Positions 52,205 through 61,047 are shown, counted from the first letter of the stretch. The stretch is 64,000 nucleotides of DNA from Gp13-AA77 sp035578005 (GCA_035578005.1 DATJYK010000237.1:1-64000), one strand, 5' to 3'. Made by a program: numbers and translations. Notes: generated by a model from the sequence alone, not told the origin.

Positions 52205-53440
52205 GTGATTTCCACTTCTGTCGATGCGCTAGATGAAATGCTGGTGTCCGACGACTTCATGGCAGACCCGTACCCGATCCTGCATCGACTGCGCGAGGAG
52301 GATCCCGTCCATTGGAGTGATTCCATCGGTGGATGGGTGCTGACTCGATACGATGACGTGGTGGTGACGTTCAAGGAGGTCAATCACTTTTCGAACGAAG
52401 AACGCCTCGTGAAGGTGCTCGACTATCTCCCCGCCGAATCGCGGACGGAGTTCAAAGAATTTGAAGGCCACTACCGTCTGAAGAGTCTCATTAATTCAGA
52501 TCCCCCCGATCACACGAGGTTGCGGGGATTGGTCACCAAGGCCTTCACTCCCCGCGTGGTGGAGGCCATGCGGCCGCGCATCCAGGAAATTGTGAATGAG
52601 CTGCTTGATGCCGTGCAGCACGACGGGCGGATGGATGCCATCAAGGACTTGGCCGTTCCCTTGCCTGTCACCGTAATCTCAGAGATCTTGGGCGTGCCGA
52701 AGTCCGATCTACAGATCTTCAAAGGCTGGGCTGACGATATTATCGGATTCCAGGGAATCAACAAGCCTCCTGTTGAAATTCTCCGGCGCGCGCAAAATGC
52801 GATCATGGAAATCCGCGCTTACTACGGCGCTCTGATCGAAGAGAAGCGGCGCCAACCCGCCGATGATTTGCTCAGCGAGCTCGTTGCCGCCGAATCCGAG
52901 GGCAGCAAACTTTCTCGAACAGAATTAGTGAATTCCTCCATCACGCTGCTGGTAGCGGGTCATGAAACCACCACCGGCCTGATCGGCAACGGGCTTTACA
53001 CCATGCTGCGGCACCCCGACGAATGGCAGTCGCTTAAGAATGACCCTTCGCTTCTCACCCCCGCGATCGAGGAGATGCTCCGCTACGAAAGCCCTGTGCC
53101 TCGGCAGCCGCGCTTGCTGAAGGAGGACGCGGAAATGGGCGGCAAACAGCTCCGCCGGGGACAGGTTGCCTTTCAGATGCTGAATGCGGCAAATCGCGAC
53201 CCTGCCTATTTTACCGACCCTGACCGTTTTGACATTCGGCGGCAGAAGAACCGTCATATTGCTTTTGGCATGGGCGCTCACTTCTGCGTTGGCGCAGCCC
53301 TGGCTCGGACCGAGGGGCAAATTGTCTTTTCGACCTTGATGGCGCGGCTGCCCGGGATGCGCCTGGTTGAGGAGAAGGCGGATTGGGATTTGCGCAAGGC
53401 AAATATGCGCGTGCTCAAGAAGCTGCCCCTGCTGTTTTGA
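52205..53440 (+). CDS. Cytochrome P450
   Basis: About 411 residues of a soluble bacterial P450 (CYP107/CYP109-like look). Seen are 'ADPYPILHRLREEDPVHW', 'DPPDHTRLRGLVTKAFTP', I-helix 'LLVAGHETTTGLI' (about 249-261), K-helix E-x-x-R in 'IEEMLRYESPVPR' (Glu290, Arg293) and haem-binding 'FGMGAHFCVGAALAR' with Cys361. No redox partner is adjacent. The frame is open from TTG 52160; GTG 52205 has GGAGGAG directly upstream though at short spacing, so the start is uncertain. The substrate is unknown; gene context gives no biosynthetic cluster. Confidence 0.92.
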   Translation: MISTSVDALDEMLVSDDFMADPYPILHRLREEDPVHWSDSIGGWVLTRYDDVVVTFKEVNHFSNEERLVKVLDYLPAESRTEFKEFEGHYRLKSLINSDPPDHTRLRGLVTKAFTPRVVEAMRPRIQEIVNELLDAVQHDGRMDAIKDLAVPLPVTVISEILGVPKSDLQIFKGWADDIIGFQGINKPPVEILRRAQNAIMEIRAYYGALIEEKRRQPADDLLSELVAAESEGSKLSRTELVNSSITLLVAGHETTTGLIGNGLYTMLRHPDEWQSLKNDPSLLTPAIEEMLRYESPVPRQPRLLKEDAEMGGKQLRRGQVAFQMLNAANRDPAYFTDPDRFDIRRQKNRHIAFGMGAHFCVGAALARTEGQIVFSTLMARLPGMRLVEEKADWDLRKANMRVLKKLPLLF

Positions 53441-53591
53441 AACAGACCTCTCACGCGCCGCCGACGGCATTTCCAACAAGGCCACTGCCAGGCCCGGCGC
53501 GGCGGGCAGGTGCAAACTTCCAATTTCGGCAGTCTGTAACCCTCGTCTGTATACGGCCTCGCAAACGGCATGATTCGCTTTGGCGAAAACT

Positions 53592-53617
53592 GCAGACCCC
53601 GCACTGCCGGGGTCTGC
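53592..53617. terminator. GC-rich hairpin downstream of the P450 gene
   Basis: GCAGACCCCG (53592-53601) pairs perfectly with CGGGGTCTGC (53608-53617) over a 6-nt loop. It lies between the convergent P450 gene and the 59-residue ORF. No T run follows, so it may be an interspersed palindrome rather than a terminator. Confidence 0.45.
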
Positions 53618-53686
53618 GCCCCGATGCGCCAGGTACTGGTGTCGTTTGAAAAATCAGCGGTGTAAGAAGTGCTAGCGAGAGCGCTG

Positions 53687-53866
53687 TTATTCGGATGATG
53701 CATTTGGCGCTTCATCGCCATAACGCTTTAATAAGGCGCGGGCCTCTGCGACGAGTTCGGGGCTACGGCTTTCGATGAGATCGCCAGCTTGCGCAATGAT
53801 GCTACCGAGGATTTCGAGAATCTCGCGTACCCCAGTTTCGCGGTCACTGTCATTCGCGGACTTCAT
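53687..53866 (-). CDS. Small acidic protein, 59 residues
   Basis: ATG 53866 to TAA 53687. The start is preceded by a strong purine-rich site, GGGAGGGGG, 6 nt upstream. The product begins 'MKSANDSDRETGVREILEIL', continues with two amphipathic helices ('GSIIAQAGDLIESRSPELVAEARALL'-like, in two segments) and ends 'RYGDEAPNASSE'. No Cys, no export signal, mostly helical and acidic. No family recognised. The ribosome binding site and coding-like composition argue for a real gene. Convergent with the P450 gene. Confidence 0.55.
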   Translation of the reverse strand: MKSANDSDRETGVREILEILGSIIAQAGDLIESRSPELVAEARALLKRYGDEAPNASSE

Positions 53867-54249
53867 CTTTCGCCCCCTCCCAGTAGGGCAGCGCTATGGT
53901 ACGCCCGCCAAGCGGTTTAGGATGGAGTTTTTCAATGGAAGTATCGGGAGGCGCAGGTGGCGAATGGGTCGTTTTTCGCCCCTTCGTTCACTGAGCCGGC
54001 CACTCGAATCAGCGCTCTTCGCGAATTACAATGTAGCCTACTTCATAACGCTACAATCACAGACGGACTAGTCAATCAAACAGCTTGACAGGTGCGGTGC
54101 CTTCGTGTTATACACACTCGAGGCTACCGCGATGGAACCTTCGCCCGTGGTTCAGCGCGCGAATGAGCGAGCTACGGACAGGCGCAGTCGCCCGTGGCCA
54201 GACACCAAACTTCCATGACGTCGCCCGAAAATACAAAGGGTTACGAACA

Positions 54250-54370
54250 AACCCAGCATCTTGTTGAAAACAAAGAGTCGCATTGTAAGGAACCCAGCAA
54301 CTGTTTGAAAAGTCAGCACTTACTTGAAATAACCCAGCATGTACCTGATAGCAAAAGGGATTGTATGGGG
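54250..54370. repeat. Degenerate tandem repeat, 40-41-bp period
   Basis: AACCCAGCA begins at 54250, 54291 and 54331. Within each period a second, weaker half-unit (TTGAAAA/GTCAGCAC-like) suggests an older 20-bp unit; on the minus strand the unit reads TTCAA..A.TGCTGGGTT. TTGTTGAAAACAAAG at 54261-54275 is identical to 33190-33204. Confidence 0.6.
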
Positions 54371-54477
54371 CGAGCGAGCAAAGAACCGTGATGAGCGCAA
54401 GAAGCGGTTCGTCAGCAGCGGTGACTGCCAGCATCTCCGCCGACACCAGGCGCTTGAGTTCGAGGAATCAAAGTATA

Positions 54478-54511
54478 ACGAATGAAGCCAAGAGGTTGTT
54501 GATAAATAAGG
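54478..54511 (+). repeat. Copy of the AACGAAGCC interspersed motif
   Basis: ACGAATGAAGCCAAGAGG then TTGTTGATAAATAAGG. Same order of blocks as the minus-strand copies at 17250-17568, including the following AAGAAGG/AAATAAGG-like tail seen after the 17250 copy. Confidence 0.5.
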
Positions 54512-54828
54512 CTGTTAGCTCTGTCAAGATGAGAGAAATGCTCAACCTTGGGGCCGCAACAGGGCAGACGGGCGGGAGAACACGAACCCAATGAGCTTAA
54601 GGTTTTTAGGAACAATAATTTAGACCTCAAAAAGTGGGTCAATTTTGGAACTTTCGAGGGGGGCGAACCCAATTTTATAACTCATTTATCTGCAATAAGA
54701 TAAATCAAAACAGATGTCTTTTTTGAAATTTTTCGCCGAAACCGGAGTGGCACCGCCGCTCGGCGGAAGACGGCGCTAGAATTTCAAGGTTCACCTGGCC
54801 GGTTAAGCCCGTGCTAGATTGAGTTGAA

Positions 54829-56301
54829 ATGCCCGCAGCATCGTATCCCAGAATCGCCAGCTTCCGAACCGCACGTGCTGTCGCGGACCATCTCGAAACA
54901 CTGGGGTACTCACTCCCTGCCGACGATGAGATCCAACCGGCGCCTGCGTCACCTCTGGCCCAGGCGCTGAAGCTGCCGACGCAGGATGAAAGGGCCAGCC
55001 AACGCATCGTGGGAAACCGCTTTGCCGCACAGCCTATGGAGGGTTGGGATGGGGAGCCGGACGGGCGTCCCTCTGAACTCACCCGGCGGCGCTGGCTGCG
55101 AATGGCGACCGGCGGCGCCAAGCTCATGTGGGGTTGCGAGGCCGTCGCAGTGCTGCCCGAAGCGCGGGCAAATCCCAATCAGTTAGTCCTGAACCCATCG
55201 ACTGCTCGAGATCTGGGTGCACTGCGCGAGGATGTTGCCGACGCTCATCGCCGGCGATTCGGCACCGCCGATGATCTCGTCATCGGCCTGCAATTGACCC
55301 ACTCGGGACGCTTCTGCCGTCCCAACGAAAAGACACGGTTGGAACCGGCGATTGCGTATCGCCATCCCATTCTCGATGCCAGGTACCCTGCGGCCGCTGA
55401 GTGTGAGCCGCTTTCGGATGGTGCAGTCGAAAGCATTGTGAGGGCCTTTGCAGATGCGGCTCGTCTGGCGCGGGAGTGCGGGTTTGATTTTGTCGATCTT
55501 AAACACTGCCACGGCTACCTGGGTCACGAGTTTTTGGGCGCGCACCATCGCCCTGGCCGTTACGGCGGCGGCTTCGAGAATCGCACCCGCCTGCTGCGAG
55601 AGCTGATCGCTGCCGTGCGAGCCTCTGCGCCTGGGCTTGGCATTGGCGTGCGGCTCAGCGTGTATGACTCGGTGCCCTTCATCAGCGATCCCGATACCGG
55701 CACGGGCGTTCCGGCGCAGCACAGCGTCCCTTACACATGGGGCTTCGGCATTGACCCGGAAAATCCAACCGAGGGTGATCTCTCTGAGGCCAGATGCGTC
55801 TTGAAGTTGCTGCGAGATCTCGGAGTGCGCCTGGTAAACGTGAGTGCAGGCAGCCCATACTACAGCGCCCACCTGCAGCGCCCGGCCTTGTTCCCTCCTT
55901 GTGACGCTTACCTGCCTCCTGAAGATCCCCTGGCAGGAGCCGCGCGGCTGGTGCTGGCCGCAAGGGACTCGAAGGCGGAGTTGCCGGAGATGGTGATCGT
56001 CTCTACAGGCTGGTCTTACTTTCAGGACTACATTCCGCACTTCGCGCAGGCCGCCGTGCGCGCCGGCTGGGCGGACTTTATCGGAATCGGCCGCGTGATG
56101 CTGTCATATCCTGAACTCCCGGCGGACGTGCTGGAGCGCGCGCATCTCGATCGCAAGAAGCTCTGCCGCACTTTCAGTGACTGCACGAACGGCCCGCGCA
56201 CCGGCTTGATCTCGGGTTGCTACCCGCTCGATCCTTTCTATAAGGGCCGTCCGGAAGCGGCCGAGCTAAAGAGCTTCAAGAAGGAGTGGACGAGGCGATG
56301 A
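54829..56301 (+). CDS. Old Yellow Enzyme-family NADH:flavin oxidoreductase
   Basis: A 490-residue FMN-dependent TIM-barrel protein: 'VGNRFAAQPMEGWDG' (N-terminal strand-loop), 'VIGLQLTHSGRFCRP' (substrate/flavin loop), 'GFDFVDLKHCHGYLGHEFL', 'YGGGFENRTRLLRELI', 'IGVRLSVYD' and 'ADFIGIGRVMLSYPEL'. A C-terminal extension, 'CRTFSDCTNGPRTGLISGC', has three Cys but not the full 4Fe-4S pattern of 2,4-dienoyl-CoA reductases. Substrate unknown. Its stop overlaps the start of the DapA-family gene by 4 nt (ATGA), so they are coupled. Confidence 0.9.
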   Translation: MPAASYPRIASFRTARAVADHLETLGYSLPADDEIQPAPASPLAQALKLPTQDERASQRIVGNRFAAQPMEGWDGEPDGRPSELTRRRWLRMATGGAKLMWGCEAVAVLPEARANPNQLVLNPSTARDLGALREDVADAHRRRFGTADDLVIGLQLTHSGRFCRPNEKTRLEPAIAYRHPILDARYPAAAECEPLSDGAVESIVRAFADAARLARECGFDFVDLKHCHGYLGHEFLGAHHRPGRYGGGFENRTRLLRELIAAVRASAPGLGIGVRLSVYDSVPFISDPDTGTGVPAQHSVPYTWGFGIDPENPTEGDLSEARCVLKLLRDLGVRLVNVSAGSPYYSAHLQRPALFPPCDAYLPPEDPLAGAARLVLAARDSKAELPEMVIVSTGWSYFQDYIPHFAQAAVRAGWADFIGIGRVMLSYPELPADVLERAHLDRKKLCRTFSDCTNGPRTGLISGCYPLDPFYKGRPEAAELKSFKKEWTRR

Positions 56302-57278
56302 GTAGTTTTGGTCTGGAAGACTACCAGCGTCTCCGGCAGCCGGGGCGCACGGTGGACGGAATCAGCGCGGCGCTGCTTCCCTACGATCGCGAGGGCCGGA
56401 TCGACGAAGCCGCCTTTCGCTGCCATCTTCGCCGCACTCTCGACGCCAGGCTGCGCGTGGCGGTTAACATGGATACGGGTTATGTCGATCTGCTGACGAG
56501 TGAAGAGAAGCTGCGAGTGCTCACCTGGACGGCCGAGACCGCGGGCAAAAGCGGATTTGTGGCCGGAGCTTTACCCGCCCCTGAAGTCGCAGCTTCCCTG
56601 AAGGCCTATGGCCACGAATGCGAGACCATCGCCACGGCCGGAGGCACGCCCATCATTTTCCCGTCAGCTCTGACGGCGGCCATGGATGACGCCGCCTTGA
56701 TCGAATTCTTCCAGACGATCGCTTCCAGCACCAGCCGATTTCTGGCGTTTGAATTAGGCAAGATGTTTAACCCGAATGGCCGGATCTTCTCCGCGCGCGT
56801 CCTCAGCGCCCTCATGGCCATTCCCCAGTGTCTCGGGCTCAAGCATTCCTCCCTTGATCGCGATACCGAATTGCAACGGATCGAACTTCGCAACCGTGAG
56901 CGGCCGGGCTTTTCCATCTATTCCGGAAACGACCTGGCGGCGGACATGATCGAATACGGCAGTGATTACCTGCTGGGGCTTTCCACTTTCGCTCCCGAGC
57001 TCTTTGCCGCACGTGACAAAGCTTGGGCCGACGGCAAGGCCCAATACCTTGAGTATCGCGACTTCATCCAGTATCTCGGTTGGATTGGTTTTCGTGATCC
57101 CGTTCCGGCCTACAAGCACTCCGCCGCGATTTTCCTCAAGTTGACCGCAGGCTTGGCTTGCGACCATCCGCATCCCCGCGCGCCGCGCCGCGAGAGTTGG
57201 GACCGGGACTCACTGGCCGATGCCGCGCGCCGGCTGGAGCGGCTGATGCCGCGATCTCAGGGCACAGCGGCGTCGTGA
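56298..57278 (+). CDS. DapA-family (DHDPS/NAL) aldolase-like protein, first copy
   Basis: A 326-residue TIM-barrel protein of the dihydrodipicolinate synthase / N-acetylneuraminate lyase family. Features: 'GRTVDGISAALLPYDREGRIDEAAFRCHL', 'VNMDTGYVDLLTSEEK' in place of the G-T-T-G-E loop, Schiff-base Lys in 'QCLGLKHSSLDRD', and 'ISGN'-like 'IYSGNDL'. The Tyr normally found in 'YN-P-x-R-T' is replaced in the segment 'FELGKMFNPNGR'. It likely handles a 2-keto acid or sugar acid rather than lysine precursors. ATG 56298 overlaps the preceding stop by 4 nt. Confidence 0.87.
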   Translation: MSSFGLEDYQRLRQPGRTVDGISAALLPYDREGRIDEAAFRCHLRRTLDARLRVAVNMDTGYVDLLTSEEKLRVLTWTAETAGKSGFVAGALPAPEVAASLKAYGHECETIATAGGTPIIFPSALTAAMDDAALIEFFQTIASSTSRFLAFELGKMFNPNGRIFSARVLSALMAIPQCLGLKHSSLDRDTELQRIELRNRERPGFSIYSGNDLAADMIEYGSDYLLGLSTFAPELFAARDKAWADGKAQYLEYRDFIQYLGWIGFRDPVPAYKHSAAIFLKLTAGLACDHPHPRAPRRESWDRDSLADAARRLERLMPRSQGTAAS

Positions 57279-57285
57279 CATGGAG

Positions 57286-57304
57286 TAGGCTATCTACTAG
57301 CCTA
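57286..57304. terminator. Hairpin between convergent DapA-family genes
   Basis: TAGGCTA (57286-57292), loop TCTAC, TAGCCTA (57298-57304): a perfect 7-bp stem in the 37-nt space between two convergent genes. It could stop transcription from either side, but no clear T tract follows. Confidence 0.45.
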
Positions 57305-57315
57305 TCGTAAAGGTA

Positions 57316-58383
57316 TCAGGAGAGCCATTGATCGATATGCTGAGCCACGAAGCTATCGTCGGAAAGGTGCGGGTAGGCCTGACAGACGCGGTCGATCTCT
57401 TCGACCTGGCCGGGCGAAAGGTCCTCGTTCGGGTCTAAGCACCATCGGCCTTCCAGGAATCCCTGCCGCCGCAGGATCTCGTGCAGGCCCGCGATGCAGC
57501 CGGCAAAGTCATGCGCGGTATCAAACAGCGCTGCGTTCGAGTCCGTCACTTCCGCCGAGCGCGCAAGCAATTCCAGGGCATTCTCACCCCCGCGGGTGCG
57601 ACAGCGCTTCACGTCCTCCAGCAGCTCCACGGCGCGCTTCGTCCATACGGCCCAATGTCCCAGAAGCCCGCCTGCAAACCGCACGGGATCGGCCGACGCG
57701 CCGAAGCGGAATTCGGTGAGCAAATCGGCGACGATATTGTCGTCGTTGCCCGTGTAGAGACCGACTTCTTGCCTGCCGCTCGCAGCGAGCGCTCTCGCCA
57801 CATCGAGCGTCTGATAGCGGTTGAACGGCGCCACTTTGACGGCAAGCACATTTTCGATATCGAGAAAGCGCCGCCAGAAATCATAATCGAGCCTCCTGCC
57901 TCCAACGGCTGGTTGAAGATAGAAACCGAACAGCGGAACGATGGCGGAAACCGCTTGGCAGTGCCGGAGCAAGTCAGGGGTGGACGCCTCGTGCAGCGCA
58001 CCGAGACTCAGCAAGCCTGCGTCGTAGCCCAAGTCGCGCGCCATCGCCGCTTCGCTCAGTGCCTGCTCCGTCGGGCCGCAGACTCCGGCGATTCTCACCG
58101 GTCTCTGGCCCGAGCGATCTTCGTACTCGCGAACGGTGTCGATAGCCAGCTCGAGTACCGGCTTGAACAATCCGATCTTAGGGTCGCGAATGCTGAACTG
58201 CGTGGTGTGAACTCCCACGGCGATTCCACCTGCGCCCGCTTCGCAGTAGTAACGGGTCAACGCTCGCTGGCGGCGTTCATCGAGCTTGCGCTGCGCGTCG
58301 AGCGCCAGCGGATGAGCCGGAATCACGAGCCCCTGCCGCAGCTTTGCTCTCGCGTCGTCTTGCGTCAAAGAGCCGTTGGGCAT
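57316..58383 (-). CDS. DapA-family (DHDPS-like) protein, second copy
   Basis: A 355-residue protein of the DHDPS superfamily, distantly related to the gene facing it. 'QGLVIPAHPLALD' starts the barrel; 'GIAVGVHTTQFSI' occupies the G-T-T-G-E position; 'LFGFYLQPAVGG' retains the conserved Tyr; 'VLAVKVAPFNRYQT' carries the presumed Schiff-base Lys; 'GLYTGNDDNI' follows. The C-terminal helical part is long ('GFLEGRWCLDPNEDLSPGQVEEIDRV' type). It begins 3 nt after the epimerase stop, ATG 58383 with GGAAGG upstream, forming a two-gene operon. Confidence 0.88.
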   Translation of the reverse strand: MPNGSLTQDDARAKLRQGLVIPAHPLALDAQRKLDERRQRALTRYYCEAGAGGIAVGVHTTQFSIRDPKIGLFKPVLELAIDTVREYEDRSGQRPVRIAGVCGPTEQALSEAAMARDLGYDAGLLSLGALHEASTPDLLRHCQAVSAIVPLFGFYLQPAVGGRRLDYDFWRRFLDIENVLAVKVAPFNRYQTLDVARALAASGRQEVGLYTGNDDNIVADLLTEFRFGASADPVRFAGGLLGHWAVWTKRAVELLEDVKRCRTRGGENALELLARSAEVTDSNAALFDTAHDFAGCIAGLHEILRRQGFLEGRWCLDPNEDLSPGQVEEIDRVCQAYPHLSDDSFVAQHIDQWLS

Positions 58384-58386
58384 GGG

Positions 58387-59415
58387 TCAAAACCTTCCGT
58401 CTGCGACGTCAAATTTAGTCGGCTTGTTGAGGCTGACGCCGCCGATTTCGGTCCAGTGGCGAACCCACTCGAGCAGCGTCTCGAGCGAAACTTCGGGAGG
58501 ACCGAGCAGACGATGGCAGAGTGCGGCATTGCTGAGCAGCGCCTCGCCGGAATCCTCGCCCTGAAAGAGCGGCTTCCGCCCGAAGGCGCGTCCGAAAAAC
58601 TCGGCCGCTTCGCGCACCGAAATCTGCTCGGGGCCGGTGACGTTCAACACCCTGGGCGGAGAGGATGCCAGCTCCAGTGAGCGTAGCGCGTACGAGTTCG
58701 CGTCGCCTTGCCAGATGGTATTGAACCACCCGACGGTGACGCTAACAGGCTCTCCGGCGTGGACCTTGCGAGCGATGTCGACCAGCACTCCATAGCGGAG
58801 GTCAACCGCGTAGTTCAATCGAAAAAGCAAGCAAGGCGTGCCGTACTCATGAGAATAGTACTCAAACACGCGCTCGCGCCCCAGGCAGGACTGGGCGTAT
58901 TCGCCCACGGGCGCGGGCTCATCCGTTTCCACGGAACCGCCCGTTCCCGCTTTCATAAACGGATACACATTGCCCGTCGAGAAGGCGACAATTCGGGACT
59001 GCCGGTAATGAAGAGCCACGTTGGCCGGAACGACGGTGTTCATCACCCAAGTCAGGTCCGGCCGGCCCGAAGATCCGAACTTACGGCCCGAGAGGAACAA
59101 TGCGTTTTCGCACGCAGGCAGCCGCGCAACTTCGTCGCGGCTCTGGAGGTCGCAGCGAATCGCTTCGATGCCTTCGCGCTCCAGGTCGCTGACGATGTTG
59201 GGATCGGAGAAACGAGATGCGGCGATAACCCGGCGCGCCACTCCGGCAGCTTGCGAAGCACGCTTCACCCGCTTCGCAAGAGACGGCCCCATCTTGCCGC
59301 CCGCACCCAGAATGATGATGTCGCCACGCAGGCGACGCATGCCATCCTGATCCAGAGCACTGGGCGTGGCGAGCCGGTCTTCCAACGCTTCGACAGAATT
59401 GATCGGATTCACCAT
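58387..59415 (-). CDS. NAD-dependent epimerase/dehydratase family protein
   Basis: A 342-residue extended-SDR-type protein. The Rossmann motif is 'IIILGAGGKMGPSLA' (about 33-47); 'VIAASRFSD' and 'NVALHYRQSRIVAFSTGNVYPF' follow, and the active-site Tyr appears in 'GEYAQSCLGRERVFEYY' with an unusual spacing to Lys (Y-x3-x rather than Y-x3-K). 'VLNVTGPEQISVREAAEFFGRAFG' is typical of nucleotide-sugar or sugar-acid epimerases. ATG 59415 lacks a ribosome binding site; ATG 59340, after AGGA and just before the Rossmann strand, is a plausible alternative. Operon with the DapA-like gene. Confidence 0.87.
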   Translation of the reverse strand: MVNPINSVEALEDRLATPSALDQDGMRRLRGDIIILGAGGKMGPSLAKRVKRASQAAGVARRVIAASRFSDPNIVSDLEREGIEAIRCDLQSRDEVARLPACENALFLSGRKFGSSGRPDLTWVMNTVVPANVALHYRQSRIVAFSTGNVYPFMKAGTGGSVETDEPAPVGEYAQSCLGRERVFEYYSHEYGTPCLLFRLNYAVDLRYGVLVDIARKVHAGEPVSVTVGWFNTIWQGDANSYALRSLELASSPPRVLNVTGPEQISVREAAEFFGRAFGRKPLFQGEDSGEALLSNAALCHRLLGPPEVSLETLLEWVRHWTEIGGVSLNKPTKFDVADGRF

Positions 59416-59454
59416 AGTAGACGCAATGCTTCTCGTTCGAGATGCGTCAGTCAG

Positions 59455-60327
59455 CTAGCCGAACTCGGGCCCGAGGATTGCGCAAACTCGCTCCGGCTCG
59501 CCCGGACATCGGTTGGGGCCTCGATACATTCTGGTGAGGCTGCGGGAAGTTTGGAAACCACGCTCAACCAGGAGCGCGGGCGCCCAAGCATTGTCCTTGA
59601 CGACATCAACAAACACAGTGTTTCGCTGCGAGCGGGCGAGAAAGCTGTCCAAAATCTCTCGCGCCGCGAGCGCGCTCGATGCCACCCAAGGACCCAGATG
59701 GTCCGCGCGGGAACCTTTGCGGCCCAACCCATATCCCTCACGATGGGAACCCCGATGCTTGGCAATCACGAACTCCGGCGCAGCACTAGCCACCGACTTC
59801 AGGAGCGCGCCTCGGTCGGCGCCAAAGATCTTCCGGTCCATAGTCAGGATACCGTCAATGGTTGTGATCCATCCGGAATCCGTGTTTCGGATCGCTTCGG
59901 GCGCCTCAACGAGTGTGCCCGCCTTATCCGACCTCTTCAGTACGCAGCGCTCGATAGCGTATTCCACTTGAAATCCGTGATGCTCGTAAATAGGTCGACC
60001 TTCGGGCGTTGCATCGAGCTTGACACAGGCAACCTGCCGGCCATCAAGGTAGTCCAGGGCTTTCGTGAGCAAGGCGGTACCGATGCCCCTGCCGCGGAAC
60101 TGTCGATCGACCAGAACCATGCCGATCCACGCGAGAACACTGCCATAAATGATCGTGGCAACAGTGCCTGCAACTTGCTCATCGCACTCGGCCACAAAAC
60201 ATCCGTCAGGGTTGGCGTCGAGAAACCGCTGCCAGTCTTCCTCCGTCTGATTCCAGCCCGCGATCTCCTTCAGACGCATTCCCGCGGAGACATCCGCGGG
60301 TGTCATCAGCCGGATCTGAGGCCTCAT
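59455..60327 (-). CDS. GNAT-family N-acetyltransferase with C-terminal second domain
   Basis: A 290-residue protein. Residues about 1-135 are a GNAT domain: 'IRLMTPADVSAGMRLKEIAGWNQTEEDW', 'IGMVLVDRQFRGRGIGTALL' (acetyl-CoA loop R-G-x-G-I-G) and 'YEHHGFQVEYA'. Residues about 150-285 form a second, GNAT-like domain of the YitH/HolE type ('FVIAKHRGSHREGYGLGRKG', 'HLGPWVASS', 'LLVERGFQTSRSLTRMY'). The acceptor is unknown. It lies 39 nt before the start of the epimerase gene on the same strand, so cotranscription is possible. Confidence 0.9.
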   Translation of the reverse strand: MRPQIRLMTPADVSAGMRLKEIAGWNQTEEDWQRFLDANPDGCFVAECDEQVAGTVATIIYGSVLAWIGMVLVDRQFRGRGIGTALLTKALDYLDGRQVACVKLDATPEGRPIYEHHGFQVEYAIERCVLKRSDKAGTLVEAPEAIRNTDSGWITTIDGILTMDRKIFGADRGALLKSVASAAPEFVIAKHRGSHREGYGLGRKGSRADHLGPWVASSALAAREILDSFLARSQRNTVFVDVVKDNAWAPALLVERGFQTSRSLTRMYRGPNRCPGEPERVCAILGPEFG

Positions 60328-60396
60328 GGGTCAGGTAACTCCGCCAGGCCTTGCCGCGCCGGCAGACCTTCGTGTACTCCCGGCGGTCAGGCGCCA

Positions 60397-60888
60397 TCAA
60401 AATCTTCCCACTTTCAGTTTGGGGCGAGACCAATGCTCCCAAATCGCGAAGCGCGCCTCGTCGGGCATGCGAACTCCGGACTGCTTCAGCGCCAGCAGAA
60501 TCTGGCCGCGATGGTGAGAGTCATGAGCGATGAGGTAGCCAAGTAAAATAAGGCCGCCTCGCTCCTTCATGCGCGGACGATCTTCGACGATACGCGCAAG
60601 GCGCTGCTCGATGCCGCGGCCCGAAGCATGGAATGCAGCCAGAAGGTCATCACGGCCGGGCGAGGCGCCGGTCTCGAAGCGAGGAACGCCTTTCAGAAAC
60701 TCCCGCGTTACATGCGACCGGCGCACCGCGTGCATGTGTGCAAAGACGCGGCTCAACGTGCGCCCACTCGAGGGTTTGCCGCTCTTCAGCAGCGGGACCG
60801 CGGCGAAACCATGGTCGGGGATGTTTTCCAGCAGCCAGAAGTCGATCTCGTCGTGAACCCGCCAAACCTCCAACACATCGTCTACCAT
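60397..60888 (-). CDS. DinB/YfiT-family four-helix metalloenzyme-like protein
   Basis: A 163-residue DinB-fold protein: helix 1 'EIDFWLLENIPDHGF', metal-binding His in 'SRVFAHMHAVRRSHV', and the paired His in 'LGYLIAHDSHHRGQILLALKQ'. DinB proteins include bacillithiol and mycothiol S-transferases and maleylpyruvate isomerase. The role is unknown. ATG 60888 follows GGAG at about 7 nt. It lies 69 nt upstream of the acetyltransferase on the same strand. Confidence 0.9.
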   Translation of the reverse strand: MVDDVLEVWRVHDEIDFWLLENIPDHGFAAVPLLKSGKPSSGRTLSRVFAHMHAVRRSHVTREFLKGVPRFETGASPGRDDLLAAFHASGRGIEQRLARIVEDRPRMKERGGLILLGYLIAHDSHHRGQILLALKQSGVRMPDEARFAIWEHWSRPKLKVGRF

Positions 60889-61047
60889 GAGAGTCTCCGC
60901 GCAATCTTCTGGATTATAAACCCCACGCGGCGTGTGGCAGCGAGACGGGCATGCGCCTCGGACGTGCGCAGCACCTCGCCATGGTGGGGGCGCTCAGCGC
61001 CGTGGCCGCATCAGGCTACGCCGGTGTCAGTTGGCTCCCCGGTCTTG

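Larger units (their letters stand above)
53867..54828. other. Gene-free, AT-rich repeat region
   Basis: About 960 bp without a supported gene. Base composition is markedly AT-richer than in flanking genes, especially 54230-54360 and 54600-54740. It contains the AACCCAGCA repeats (54250-54370) and a copy of the AACGAAGCC motif (54478-54511). Short frames at 54194-54391 and 54361-54594 only translate these repeats. Confidence 0.65.

Noticed and set aside
54250..54370. Possible CRISPR array
   Set aside because: Only three units, poorly conserved, no palindromic repeat of constant length, no unique spacers of set size and no cas genes.
54194..54594. Plus-strand frames of 65 and 77 residues
   Set aside because: They only read through degenerate AT-rich tandem repeats.
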